Origin: Campylobacter lari
GTDB taxonomy: Bacteria; Campylobacterota; Campylobacteria; Campylobacterales; Campylobacteraceae
DNA length: 64,000 nt
Assembly (NCBI RefSeq): GCF_004357905.1
Contig: NZ_SMTT01000003.1
Coordinates: 1-64,000 of the forward strand
Direction of reading: 5' to 3'
Made by a program: the position numbers and the translations under genes. The first letter of the stretch is position 1. Each line of letters opens with the position of its first letter. Shown one piece after another: positions 12,173 to 20,238 of the stretch. The notes beneath the pieces were generated by a model. It had not been told where the DNA came from. It saw nothing but the letters and a program-made list of their open reading frames with translations, and searched no databases.

Positions 12173-13187
12173 TAAAGATCTTTTGCTTTCTAGTTATGAT
12201 TATGATTTACCTAATGAACTTATAGCAAATTTTCCTATCTTACCCAAGGAGAATGCTAAACTTTTAGTTTATGAAAGATGTAAAGATCAAATTTTACATT
12301 TACATTTTAAGGACTTAGCTAAAATTTTACCACCTTGTGAAATTATCTTTAATGACACTAAAGTAATAAAAGCAAGAATTTATGGATTTAAAGAAAGTGG
12401 TAGCAAAATAGAACTTTTCATTAATCACCCTTTAAAAAATAATGATTTTTTAGTTCAAATTCGTGGTAAGGTTAAAGAAGGACAAATTTTATATTTTGAA
12501 AATTCTTTAAAAGCTAAAATCAAAAAATTACACGATGATGGCACAAGAGAAGTAGAATTTTTTAATGATGAAAAAAAATTCAATCATCATGAAGTTTTTG
12601 AAATTTTAGAAAAAATAGGCCATATACCTTTACCACCATATATTAAAAGAGCAGATGAAGCACAAGATAACATTAACTATCAAAGCATTTTTGCCAAAAA
12701 TCAAGGTGCGGTTGCTGCACCCACTGCAAGCTTGCACTTTGATGAAGCAATGATAAAAGAACTTAAAAAAAATCATAATATCCATACTATCACACTTCAT
12801 GTTGGTGCGGGAACTTTTAAAGGTGTAGAATGCGAAGATATACGCGAGCATAAAATGCATTCAGAATTTTTCTATGTTGATGATGAAACTTGTGCTTTGA
12901 TTAATTCTTCTAAAAAAATACTTGGTGTAGGCACCACAGTTACTCGTTGCATAGAGTATTATCATAGAAAAAAATTAAAAGAAGGTTTTTGTGATTTGTT
13001 TTTACACCCACAAAATACCCCACAAAGACTTGATTTTTTACTCACTAATTTTCACTTACCAAAATCAACTCTTATTATGCTTGTGGCCTCTTTTATAGGT
13101 AGAGAAAAAACTTTAGAACTTTACCATGAAGCTATAAAAAACAAATATCGTTTTTATTCTTATGGCGATGGAATGCTAATCATTTAG
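12156..13187 (+). CDS. queA: tRNA preQ1(34) S-adenosylmethionine ribosyltransferase-isomerase QueA
   Basis: Transfers and isomerises the ribosyl moiety of SAM onto preQ1 in tRNA to give epoxyqueuosine. The 343-residue protein has the family N-terminus YDYDLPNELIA, FNDTKVIKARI, and the catalytic-domain signature TLHVGAGTFKGV with HSEFFYV downstream. There are two in-frame ATGs in tandem (12156, 12159). The stop is convergent with mrdA and overlaps its end by 8 bases. Confidence 0.95.
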   Translation: MMKTIDKDLLLSSYDYDLPNELIANFPILPKENAKLLVYERCKDQILHLHFKDLAKILPPCEIIFNDTKVIKARIYGFKESGSKIELFINHPLKNNDFLVQIRGKVKEGQILYFENSLKAKIKKLHDDGTREVEFFNDEKKFNHHEVFEILEKIGHIPLPPYIKRADEAQDNINYQSIFAKNQGAVAAPTASLHFDEAMIKELKKNHNIHTITLHVGAGTFKGVECEDIREHKMHSEFFYVDDETCALINSSKKILGVGTTVTRCIEYYHRKKLKEGFCDLFLHPQNTPQRLDFLLTNFHLPKSTLIMLVASFIGREKTLELYHEAIKNKYRFYSYGDGMLII

Positions 13188-13194
13188 CTTTTTT
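13175..13194 (+). terminator. weak queA terminator candidate
   Basis: GCTAA (13175-13179) and TTAGC (13184-13188) form a short stem around the queA stop codon, followed by six Ts (13189-13194). The stem is only 5 bp, so strength is doubtful, but placement between convergent genes fits. Confidence 0.3.
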
Positions 13195-15006
13195 CTTAAT
13201 ATATTTTTTATCAATATAACCCAAATCTATAAGTTTTTGATAAATTTTAGCAAGTACAGGTCCGCCTGCGCTACTACCACTTTTTCCATGTTCGATTAAA
13301 ACTACTACTACATATTGAGGTTTTTCATAAGGCGCATAAGAAGTAATCCAAGCATGAGATCTTAAAAAATACTCTAAATCCTCTTCTTTAATACGCTTTT
13401 TTTCACTTTGGGAAATTCCAACTACTTGAGCTGTTCCTGTCTTGGCTGCTATAGTAATAGGAGAATTTCTTAAAAATCTTGCTGTAGTTCCACCATCAAC
13501 ATTGGCCACCTCATACATCGCACGCCTTAAAAGTGGAAGTTTTGATAATTCAAAAGTCGTAAAAACACTTTCATTATTGTCAAAATTTACCTTAGTAACA
13601 TTATCATCAATACTATGTAAAAAATGCGGTGTGATATTTTTAGCCGTAGCAATCATAGCTGTAAATTTAGCCACTTGCATAGGAGTAGCAAGAAAATCAC
13701 CTTGACCTATGCTTGTATTTAAAGTTTCACCTTGATACCAAGGTTGATTGTATTTTTCTTTTTTCCAAATTCTATTAGGAACTGTTCCTATAAATTCATT
13801 AGGTAAATCTACTCCTGTTTTTGCACCAAAACCTATTCTTTCAAAAACAGAACTAATGATGTCAATACCAACCTCCAAAGCTCCTTTATAAAAATATACA
13901 TCACAGCTTTCTCTAATAGCATCTGTCATATCTACATAACCATGACCTATAGCCTTCCAACATCTAAATTTTCTACCACCAAGTTCAAAGTTAGAATCAC
14001 ACAAATATTTATGATTTTCATTCACTTTTCCACTATCTAAAAATGCTAAAGCTGTTCCCATTTTTATAACTGAACCTGGAGGATAAAGACCATTAATGAG
14101 TTTATTAGTAAAAGGATGGTTTAAATCATTAGAAAGTTTATCCCATTCTTCTTGACTAATACCGGTAACAAAAGGATTGAGATTATATTCAGGAAAACTA
14201 CCCGCTGCTAAAATAGCTCCACTTTTTACATCCATTACTATAGCAGCGCCTGCTAAATTTTCAAAAATACTAGCCAAGTATTCTTGCAAATCAAGATCAA
14301 TGCTTAAAGTGATATTACTTGAAGTAGGTTTTTTATAAGAAAGTTCTTCTATTTCTTTATTTAACGCATTTACTTTGCTAACCTTTTCACCCTTTTGACC
14401 TTGCAAAATTTCATTATAAGAACGCTCTATACCGCTACGCCCTACATAGCTAGTTAATCTTGCAATTTCATTTTCATTCATATCGTTTAAATTTGCTTTT
14501 CCAACATAACCTATAACATGGCTAGCTAAAGCATCATAAGGATAAAATCTTTGAGTAGTAGATTTAACTTGCATATTTTCACGCAAATTAAGCTTAGTAA
14601 AATGCTTAATCATAGCATCATATTCTATAAATGGAACTACTTCTATATAATCTTGATTATAATAAGAATCTGCTTTTATATAATTTCGTTTTAATTTAGT
14701 TATGTTTAAATCAGGAAAAGCATCTACTATAACTTGCAATTCCTGCTCTAAAAGATTTCTGTTTTTCTTTTTTATATACAAATATGGCTTTATAGAGATT
14801 GAAAAACCTAATTTATTTACTGCTAAGGGCCTACCTTTAACATCTAAAATTTGCCCTCTTACAGGTGCTAAAAATTGCGTTTTAATGGCATTTTGTTTAG
14901 CTATTTCTTCATAATAAACATTAGATTTAATGCTTATATAATACACTCTAGCAAGTAAAAGTATAAAAAAACAAGCTATAAATCCCATCACCAAACGCAT
15001 ACGCAT
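13180..15006 (-). CDS. mrdA: penicillin-binding protein 2 (elongasome transpeptidase)
   Basis: A class B penicillin-binding protein that cross-links peptidoglycan during cell elongation. One membrane anchor near the N-terminus is followed by a dimerisation domain with RGQILDVKGRPLA, then the transpeptidase with SxxK in PPGSVIKMG, SxN-like SCD in RESCDVYFY, and KTG in AAKTGTAQVVG. The frame extends to an ATG at 15033, but the ATG at 15006 is preceded by AAGGGA at proper spacing, so I start there (608 residues). The small membrane gene just upstream may be its MreD-like partner. Confidence 0.9.
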   Translation of the reverse strand: MRMRLVMGFIACFFILLLARVYYISIKSNVYYEEIAKQNAIKTQFLAPVRGQILDVKGRPLAVNKLGFSISIKPYLYIKKKNRNLLEQELQVIVDAFPDLNITKLKRNYIKADSYYNQDYIEVVPFIEYDAMIKHFTKLNLRENMQVKSTTQRFYPYDALASHVIGYVGKANLNDMNENEIARLTSYVGRSGIERSYNEILQGQKGEKVSKVNALNKEIEELSYKKPTSSNITLSIDLDLQEYLASIFENLAGAAIVMDVKSGAILAAGSFPEYNLNPFVTGISQEEWDKLSNDLNHPFTNKLINGLYPPGSVIKMGTALAFLDSGKVNENHKYLCDSNFELGGRKFRCWKAIGHGYVDMTDAIRESCDVYFYKGALEVGIDIISSVFERIGFGAKTGVDLPNEFIGTVPNRIWKKEKYNQPWYQGETLNTSIGQGDFLATPMQVAKFTAMIATAKNITPHFLHSIDDNVTKVNFDNNESVFTTFELSKLPLLRRAMYEVANVDGGTTARFLRNSPITIAAKTGTAQVVGISQSEKKRIKEEDLEYFLRSHAWITSYAPYEKPQYVVVVLIEHGKSGSSAGGPVLAKIYQKLIDLGYIDKKYIKKKAK

Positions 15007-15007
15007 A

Positions 15008-15499
15008 TTAGATTTTCCCTTTAAAAATAACAAAAGAAATCAAAGCTTCAACGACAAAAAACCATAGATATTCAATACCAAATTTTAAAATTTGACTATT
15101 ATCTAAATATGCCAAAAATACATCAAAAAGATAGATAAAAATATAAGCACAAAAGGTAAATATAACGAGCAAATAATGGCCTAGTTTTAATTTACTTTTA
15201 AACCAATCAACAAAAAGATGATAAAAAACAAAAAAAGCTATCCAAGAACTAAAAAGATAAAATCCATGGATAATATCAATTAATAAAAGATAAAACAAAG
15301 AAAAATACCATCTAAAATCAAGCTTATTAAGAGTTCTTTCTTTTTCTTTTAAAAGCACTATCATATAACAAAAAAACACGCCAAACAAAGGAGGCATCCA
15401 ATAATAAACAGAGCTTAGCACTTGATAAAAAATCAAAGATAAATAAAAAAATAAATAAGAAAAATCAAATCTATTTTTTACTAAATTTCTACTCCTCAT
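15008..15499 (-). CDS. small integral membrane protein in the MreD position
   Basis: A 163-residue, very hydrophobic protein with about five predicted membrane helices and a basic N-terminus (MRSRNLVKNRF). I recognise no catalytic motif. It ends one base before the mrdA start region and overlaps ysxC by 11 bases. MreD is a roughly 160-residue, 5-6-span protein encoded directly before PBP2 in many bacteria, so size, topology and position fit an MreD-like elongasome subunit. That is inference from context; sequence similarity to MreD is not something I can confirm by eye. Confidence 0.65.
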   Translation of the reverse strand: MRSRNLVKNRFDFSYLFFYLSLIFYQVLSSVYYWMPPLFGVFFCYMIVLLKEKERTLNKLDFRWYFSLFYLLLIDIIHGFYLFSSWIAFFVFYHLFVDWFKSKLKLGHYLLVIFTFCAYIFIYLFDVFLAYLDNSQILKFGIEYLWFFVVEALISFVIFKGKI

Positions 15500-16088
15500 T
15501 AAAACCTAAGCTCTCTAAAATAATTTTTTGTTCTAATTTATCAATACCACTTTTTTTCAAATTTGAAACTAAAATGGCATTTTTATTTACATTTAAAATT
15601 TTTGCTTTTTGACTTTGATTGAGCTTATCTGCTTTTGTATAAACTATTATTTTTTTTTGATCAGCTCTAATAAAAGAATCTAAATACAAATCCAAATTTG
15701 CATCAATATCTAAATTTTCATGTCTTGAATCTATTAGATGAATAAAAAGTTTGATAGAACTACGCTCTTTTAAAAACTCATCTAAATTTTTATTCCAAAT
15801 AGCCTTAGTTTTTTTGCTCACTTTAGCATAACCAAAACCAGGTAAATCAATAAACATCAATTTAAATTTATCCTCATCTTTTTTACAATCAACTTCAAAA
15901 AAATTAATGAGTTGGGTTTTGCCTGGAGTTGAAGAACTTTTTGCTAAATTTTTATTCTTACAAAGAGTATTAATCAAAGAACTTTTTCCTACATTAGAGC
16001 GGCCTAAAAATGCAATTTCAGTATATATAGGCTGTGGAGCTTCATTTATTTTAGAAGCAGAAGTTAAAAATTTAGCATTTAATATCAT
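15489..16088 (-). CDS. ysxC: ribosome-biogenesis GTPase YsxC/EngB
   Basis: A 199-residue TRAFAC GTPase: G1 GRSNVGKSS, G3 DLPGFGYAK, G4 TKADK. YsxC-type proteins act in large ribosomal subunit assembly. The length and the GFGYA sequence identify the EngB branch. Its start overlaps the lptA stop by 4 bases. The gene lies between LPS-transport and cell-wall genes, an order I recall from C. jejuni. Confidence 0.95.
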   Translation of the reverse strand: MILNAKFLTSASKINEAPQPIYTEIAFLGRSNVGKSSLINTLCKNKNLAKSSSTPGKTQLINFFEVDCKKDEDKFKLMFIDLPGFGYAKVSKKTKAIWNKNLDEFLKERSSIKLFIHLIDSRHENLDIDANLDLYLDSFIRADQKKIIVYTKADKLNQSQKAKILNVNKNAILVSNLKKSGIDKLEQKIILESLGFNEE

Positions 16089-16543
16089 TCTTTTACTTCA
16101 AATACAAATTTAGCAGGTTTTTTATCTTTACTAACTACTCTATAAGTCATATTTTTTCTATCTACTATAATTTTATCACCTATAAGCTCTTTTTTTGACT
16201 GCACTTCTATAATTTTTGCATTACCATTAATTTCATATGTATCTTTAGCTACATTATAAACAAACTCATCACCACTTCCATGATAAATCTTATCTTTCAT
16301 CATAATTTTAAATTTAGCATCTTTAGTAGCTATATACTTAATGGGTTGTTTATTTTTCATATAAATGACTAATTTTTGCGAATTTAAAATATCTTTACCT
16401 TTTTTTACTTCCACATCACCGGTTAATATGCTCGTTTCATTTTTCTCATCCAAATAAAAATCTTTAGCATAAACTTCTATTTTTTGAGCACTAAATGCAA
16501 ATAAATTTAACAAACACAAAAAAATTATTGCTCTAAAAACCAT
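16085..16543 (-). CDS. lptA: periplasmic LPS-transport protein LptA
   Basis: A 152-residue secreted protein with a signal peptide (hydrophobic residues 3-17, cleavage likely after AFSA) and an OstA-like beta-jellyroll: LTGDVEVKKGKDILNSQKL, IKYIATKDAKF and YEINGNAKII. LptA polymerises into the bridge carrying LPS or lipooligosaccharide across the periplasm. It overlaps lptC upstream by 19 bases and sits next to kdsC, a Kdo-pathway gene, supporting the assignment. Confidence 0.85.
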   Translation of the reverse strand: MVFRAIIFLCLLNLFAFSAQKIEVYAKDFYLDEKNETSILTGDVEVKKGKDILNSQKLVIYMKNKQPIKYIATKDAKFKIMMKDKIYHGSGDEFVYNVAKDTYEINGNAKIIEVQSKKELIGDKIIVDRKNMTYRVVSKDKKPAKFVFEVKE

Positions 16544-17031
16544 GCTTTTATTCCTTGAATTTTTAATTCTTTTTGACTCACATCATATAAAAAATTATCC
16601 CCAAAAACCTCATTTAACCCTATATATGCCTTAAATTTTTCATTGGAAAATAAAATTTTATTTTTCATATCATAAATTGCTTTTTGAGTAAAAATAGAAG
16701 TTTGATTTTGATCAAAATAACTTACATTACCTTCTAAAATGGATTTTTCATCATTTCTTACTAATAAATCCGAACTTAAATTATAATCAAGTGCTTGCAC
16801 TTTAAAATCATCAAAAATATCTTTATCTTGGTATTTTACCCAACGACTTGCTTGATAGCTAGCTTTTGTAACAGATGTATTAAGCTCATAATCAAGCACA
16901 TCAAAAGCTTGCATATTTGCCACATCTACCTTTTGCGGTTTTATTGCAAACAAATAAGGATCTTGAGTACTTAAAATCACCATAACAAAGGCAAATAAAC
17001 TCATTAATATAGCAAAAATTTTTATCGCCAA
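16525..17031 (-). CDS. lptC: inner-membrane LPS-transport protein LptC
   Basis: A 168-residue bitopic protein: one N-terminal membrane helix (residues about 4-21) and a periplasmic LptC/OstA-like domain containing ILEGNVSYFDQNQTSIFTQ. It links the LptB2FG transporter to LptA. The family is poorly conserved, so the call relies on topology, the jellyroll-type repeats and its position between kdsC and lptA. It overlaps both neighbours. Confidence 0.75.
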   Translation of the reverse strand: MAIKIFAILMSLFAFVMVILSTQDPYLFAIKPQKVDVANMQAFDVLDYELNTSVTKASYQASRWVKYQDKDIFDDFKVQALDYNLSSDLLVRNDEKSILEGNVSYFDQNQTSIFTQKAIYDMKNKILFSNEKFKAYIGLNEVFGDNFLYDVSQKELKIQGIKAWFLEQ

Positions 17032-17510
17032 AGTTTATCCCATTGAGCTTGCATATTATTATGTTCAATTAAAATTTCTATCATCTCACTCACTGCTCCA
17101 TTACCACCTTTTCTGTTTAAAACTTTATCAGTTTTTAAAGCCTTATGCGCATCTTTTGGCTTAAAACTATAAGCAACTGCTTCAAGTAAGCTCATATCAT
17201 TATAATAATCCCCAATAGCAGCACATTGAGAAAAGTCTAAATTTAATTTTTCTAAAATTTCTTTAGCGCAAGTTAATTTATCACTAATACCTTGATATAC
17301 TAGATCAATTTTTAAATCTCTAGCTCTAAAATACACACACTCGCTAGTCCTGCCTGTAATAATAGCAACTTTTTTGCCAAGCTTTTGCCAAGCCTCAATT
17401 GCTGCACCATCTTTTACATTAAACTCTTTAATTTCACCATAATTTTGTGTGTAGATGATTTTACCATCTGTTAGACAACCATCTACATCTAAAAAAATAA
17501 GCTCTATCAT
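17022..17510 (-). CDS. kdsC: 3-deoxy-D-manno-octulosonate 8-phosphate phosphatase KdsC
   Basis: A 162-residue HAD phosphatase that makes free Kdo for the LPS/LOS inner core. HAD motif I is FLDVDGCLTDG, motif II ITGRTS, motif III the lysine in the DKLTCAKEIL region and motif IV AIGDYYNDMSLL. The lack of a cap domain and the LDVDGCLTDG signature are typical of KdsC (DxDGxxTDG). It is directly upstream of lptC-lptA, tying Kdo synthesis to LPS transport. Confidence 0.9.
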   Translation of the reverse strand: MIELIFLDVDGCLTDGKIIYTQNYGEIKEFNVKDGAAIEAWQKLGKKVAIITGRTSECVYFRARDLKIDLVYQGISDKLTCAKEILEKLNLDFSQCAAIGDYYNDMSLLEAVAYSFKPKDAHKALKTDKVLNRKGGNGAVSEMIEILIEHNNMQAQWDKLWR

Positions 17511-17514
17511 AATT

Positions 17515-18354
17515 TTACTCTCTTACTATAAACGCACCGGGAAAAGAACCACCATCAACAAAATCCCTTGCTTCTTGCTCGCTTCTAAAGCCTTTTAAAA
17601 ATACTCTATGTAAACCATCTTTAGCACTTGTTTGTATTGTTGAAGTATAAGAATTATAATTTTTATATCTACTTGCTATTAACTCTGCGCCACTTTTATT
17701 TCTAAATGCCCCAATTTGCACCATAAAAGCTCCACCTTGGAAAATATGGCCACTATCAGCAATCTCCCCACTGCTACCTAAATTAGAATTAGTATGCACT
17801 GAACCTGAATTTGCACTTGTTCCAAAACCAATTACTTCAAGTCTTACAGGAGCCGTTCCTGCTTGAATCATATCAATATCTCTTGCGGCCATATTAGATA
17901 AATCTATAATCCTACCTGCTACAAAAGGTCCTCTATCATTTATTCTTACGGTAGTTTGACGATGATTTTTTAAATTAGTTACCTTTACTATAGTATTCAT
18001 AGGTAAAGTTTTATGAGCTGCTGTATAAGCATGTTGATCATAAGTTTCACCATTGGAAGTTTTTTTACCATGAAAGCCCGGTCCATACCAACTAGCTATA
18101 CCATCAGCAGTCTCACCTACTTCTACTACGGTTGGATAATATGTTTTACCATTAATAGTATAAGGTTTCATAGTGCCTTTTAAGCCTGTATTATTATGCT
18201 TTATACTTTTAAAATCTCTTTCTGGATAATACACAGTAGGTGTGCTAATAGGCACCATACTACAAGCACTAAATAAAACCCCTACACAACTAACGACTAA
18301 CGACTTTTGTATGAGAGTTTTTTGGTAATTTTTGAGTAGTTTTGATTTTTGCAT
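17515..18354 (-). CDS. rlpA: RlpA-like septal lipoprotein (DPBB + SPOR)
   Basis: A 279-residue lipoprotein with a signal ending FSACS (lipidated Cys at about 31). A double-psi beta-barrel (residues about 80-175) carries GIASWYGPGFHGKKTSNGE and RINDRGPFV, the RlpA signature. A SPOR domain (residues about 207-279) beginning FMVQIGAFRNKSGAE binds denuded glycan at the septum. In some bacteria RlpA cleaves such strands. The start at 18354 lies 65 bases inside the upstream transglycosylase gene, and AAGGAG 7 bases before it confirms this. Neighbourhood and domains point to septal peptidoglycan processing. Confidence 0.9.
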   Translation of the reverse strand: MQKSKLLKNYQKTLIQKSLVVSCVGVLFSACSMVPISTPTVYYPERDFKSIKHNNTGLKGTMKPYTINGKTYYPTVVEVGETADGIASWYGPGFHGKKTSNGETYDQHAYTAAHKTLPMNTIVKVTNLKNHRQTTVRINDRGPFVAGRIIDLSNMAARDIDMIQAGTAPVRLEVIGFGTSANSGSVHTNSNLGSSGEIADSGHIFQGGAFMVQIGAFRNKSGAELIASRYKNYNSYTSTIQTSAKDGLHRVFLKGFRSEQEARDFVDGGSFPGAFIVRE

Positions 18355-19441
18355 TGTTATTCTCCTTAATTTTTAACACAAGTTTTTGATTAATATTAAT
18401 CAAGTTTCCTTTGATTTTATTATATTCTTTAATGCTTTCAACACTAATTTTATGTTTTTTTGCAATAGTATAAAGACTATCACCCTTTTTTACTATATAA
18501 ATTTTTGTATGCGGAATAGTTGTATCCACTTTAGCTAGCTTTACATTCTCTAATGCATTTTCCACAGCCACACTTTTACTTAAAGGAATATACATATAAT
18601 AATCTTTTTTATCAGGCGGAGTAAAGTCATAATTAAAATGTGGATTATAACGCTTAAATTCATTATAAGACATCTTAGCTACTTTAGCAAGCTCTCTTAA
18701 AGAAACACTTGGTGGAACAGGTATTTTTTTAACTTCACTCGATAGAGCATAATTAAGCAAAGCACTATCTTGTGAAATCAAAAAATCATTATTATTAGCC
18801 AAAAATGCCATAGTAAGAATTTTTCTAATAAAAATTCTAGTTTCCAATGGTAAATATTTCTTATCAGGATCAAGCAAGATTCTTAAATCATCACTTTTTG
18901 CTTTTTTTATAGCTTGGCGTAATTTACCATCACCACAATTATAAGCTAAAATTGCTAAATACCATTTTCCAAACTGCTCTTTTAATTGCTTTAAATAAGC
19001 AATGGCTGCATAAGTTGATTTGACTAAATCTCTTCTCTCATCAACATAAGGATCTATTCTTAAACCTAAAGTTTGTGCTGTTGGCTTCATAAACTGCCAA
19101 ACACCTACTGCTTTAGTTCTAGAAACACTATGAATTTTTAAACCAGATTCTACAATTGCCAAATATAAAAATTCTTGAGGAATATTTTCTTTTTCTAAAA
19201 TTTTACGGATAATTGGAGTGATTTTATAAAATTCTCTCATGGTATCAACTAAAGTTTTAGAATGCATATTTAAAGAAGATTCTTTAAATTCTAAAAATAA
19301 CATATCACTAAGATAGCTTGCTTCTATGTCTAAATTTCTTAGAATTTGAGCTTGCTGAGTATAATATTCAGGAGTTACCTGCAAGGCTTTAGCATTTAAA
19401 CATAATAATACTAATATAAAAAATATAAAGTTTTTTTTCAT
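18290..19441 (-). CDS. mltD: LysM-containing lytic transglycosylase (MltD-like)
   Basis: A 383-residue secreted muramidase that cleaves glycan strands. A signal peptide (MKKNFIFFILVLLCLNAKA) is followed by an SLT domain with catalytic Glu98 in AIVESGLK, then AVGVWQFMKPTAQTLGL and ILAYNCGDGKL. One LysM domain near the C-terminus (YIVKKGDSLYTIAKKHKIS) binds peptidoglycan. No lipobox is visible, unlike E. coli MltD, which also has more LysM copies. Its 3' end overlaps rlpA by 65 bases, and its start overlaps the tatD stop (TAATG). Confidence 0.85.
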   Translation of the reverse strand: MKKNFIFFILVLLCLNAKALQVTPEYYTQQAQILRNLDIEASYLSDMLFLEFKESSLNMHSKTLVDTMREFYKITPIIRKILEKENIPQEFLYLAIVESGLKIHSVSRTKAVGVWQFMKPTAQTLGLRIDPYVDERRDLVKSTYAAIAYLKQLKEQFGKWYLAILAYNCGDGKLRQAIKKAKSDDLRILLDPDKKYLPLETRIFIRKILTMAFLANNNDFLISQDSALLNYALSSEVKKIPVPPSVSLRELAKVAKMSYNEFKRYNPHFNYDFTPPDKKDYYMYIPLSKSVAVENALENVKLAKVDTTIPHTKIYIVKKGDSLYTIAKKHKISVESIKEYNKIKGNLININQKLVLKIKENNNAKIKTTQKLPKNSHTKVVSR

Positions 19442-20238
19442 TATAAACCTTGAAAAAACAAACGATTAGCATTTAAATTCGTAAGTTTTACTACTTCAAC
19501 TTTAGATAATTTTAAAAGATCAGATATTTTTTGTGCTACAAAATGCGTTAAAATAGGATCATTTACTTTACCACGATGTGGTTCTGGAGTTAAATAAGGC
19601 CCATCTGTTTCCAAAACAAGTTTATCTTTTGGAATTTTAGATAAAATTTCCACTAATTTTTTTGCATTTTTAAAAGTTAAAACCCCGCCTATACCAAAAT
19701 AAAATCCTTCATCTGCTAGTTGAAGTAAAAGCTCGCTTGCATTAAAGCAATGCAAAACACCGCCTTGTAATTCTTTTGAGTATGTTTTTAGAATATTAAA
19801 GCTGTCTTCATTAGCTTCACGCACATGCACAATCAATGGCTTTTTATATTCAATAGCTAGTTGTATTTGAGCTATAAAAACTTCTTTTTGTCTTGTTTTG
19901 ATAGTATCATCATTAGTATTTAAACGATAATAATCAAGCCCACACTCACCCACTGCGATACATTTTTTATCATCTATAAATTCTTTTAAAACTTCTAAAT
20001 CAAAATCATCTATATCATAAGGATGCACCCCACAAGAAAAATACACATTATCATAAGTATGTGCTATCTCTCTTGCTCTTGGTAGATCTTTTATATCTGC
20101 ACCTGGTATAATGATTTTATCTACACCATTTTCAAATGCATGCGTTAACATCTCATCTAAATATCCAAAATAAGCTTGACTATCTAGATGACAATGAGTA
20201 TCTATGATTTTTTCGCTAAAATCACAATCTAAAAACAT
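19441..20238 (-). CDS. tatD: TatD-family metal-dependent hydrolase/DNase
   Basis: A 265-residue TIM-barrel hydrolase with metal ligands visible in DTHCHLDSQ (N-terminal), GECGLDYYR, PLIVHVREA and LHCFNAS, and the late aspartate in LETDGPYLTPEPHRG. TatD family proteins are 3'-5' DNases involved in repair or turnover; despite the name it is not part of the Tat translocase. It overlaps cbrR and the transglycosylase gene. Confidence 0.9.
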   Translation of the reverse strand: MFLDCDFSEKIIDTHCHLDSQAYFGYLDEMLTHAFENGVDKIIIPGADIKDLPRAREIAHTYDNVYFSCGVHPYDIDDFDLEVLKEFIDDKKCIAVGECGLDYYRLNTNDDTIKTRQKEVFIAQIQLAIEYKKPLIVHVREANEDSFNILKTYSKELQGGVLHCFNASELLLQLADEGFYFGIGGVLTFKNAKKLVEILSKIPKDKLVLETDGPYLTPEPHRGKVNDPILTHFVAQKISDLLKLSKVEVVKLTNLNANRLFFQGL

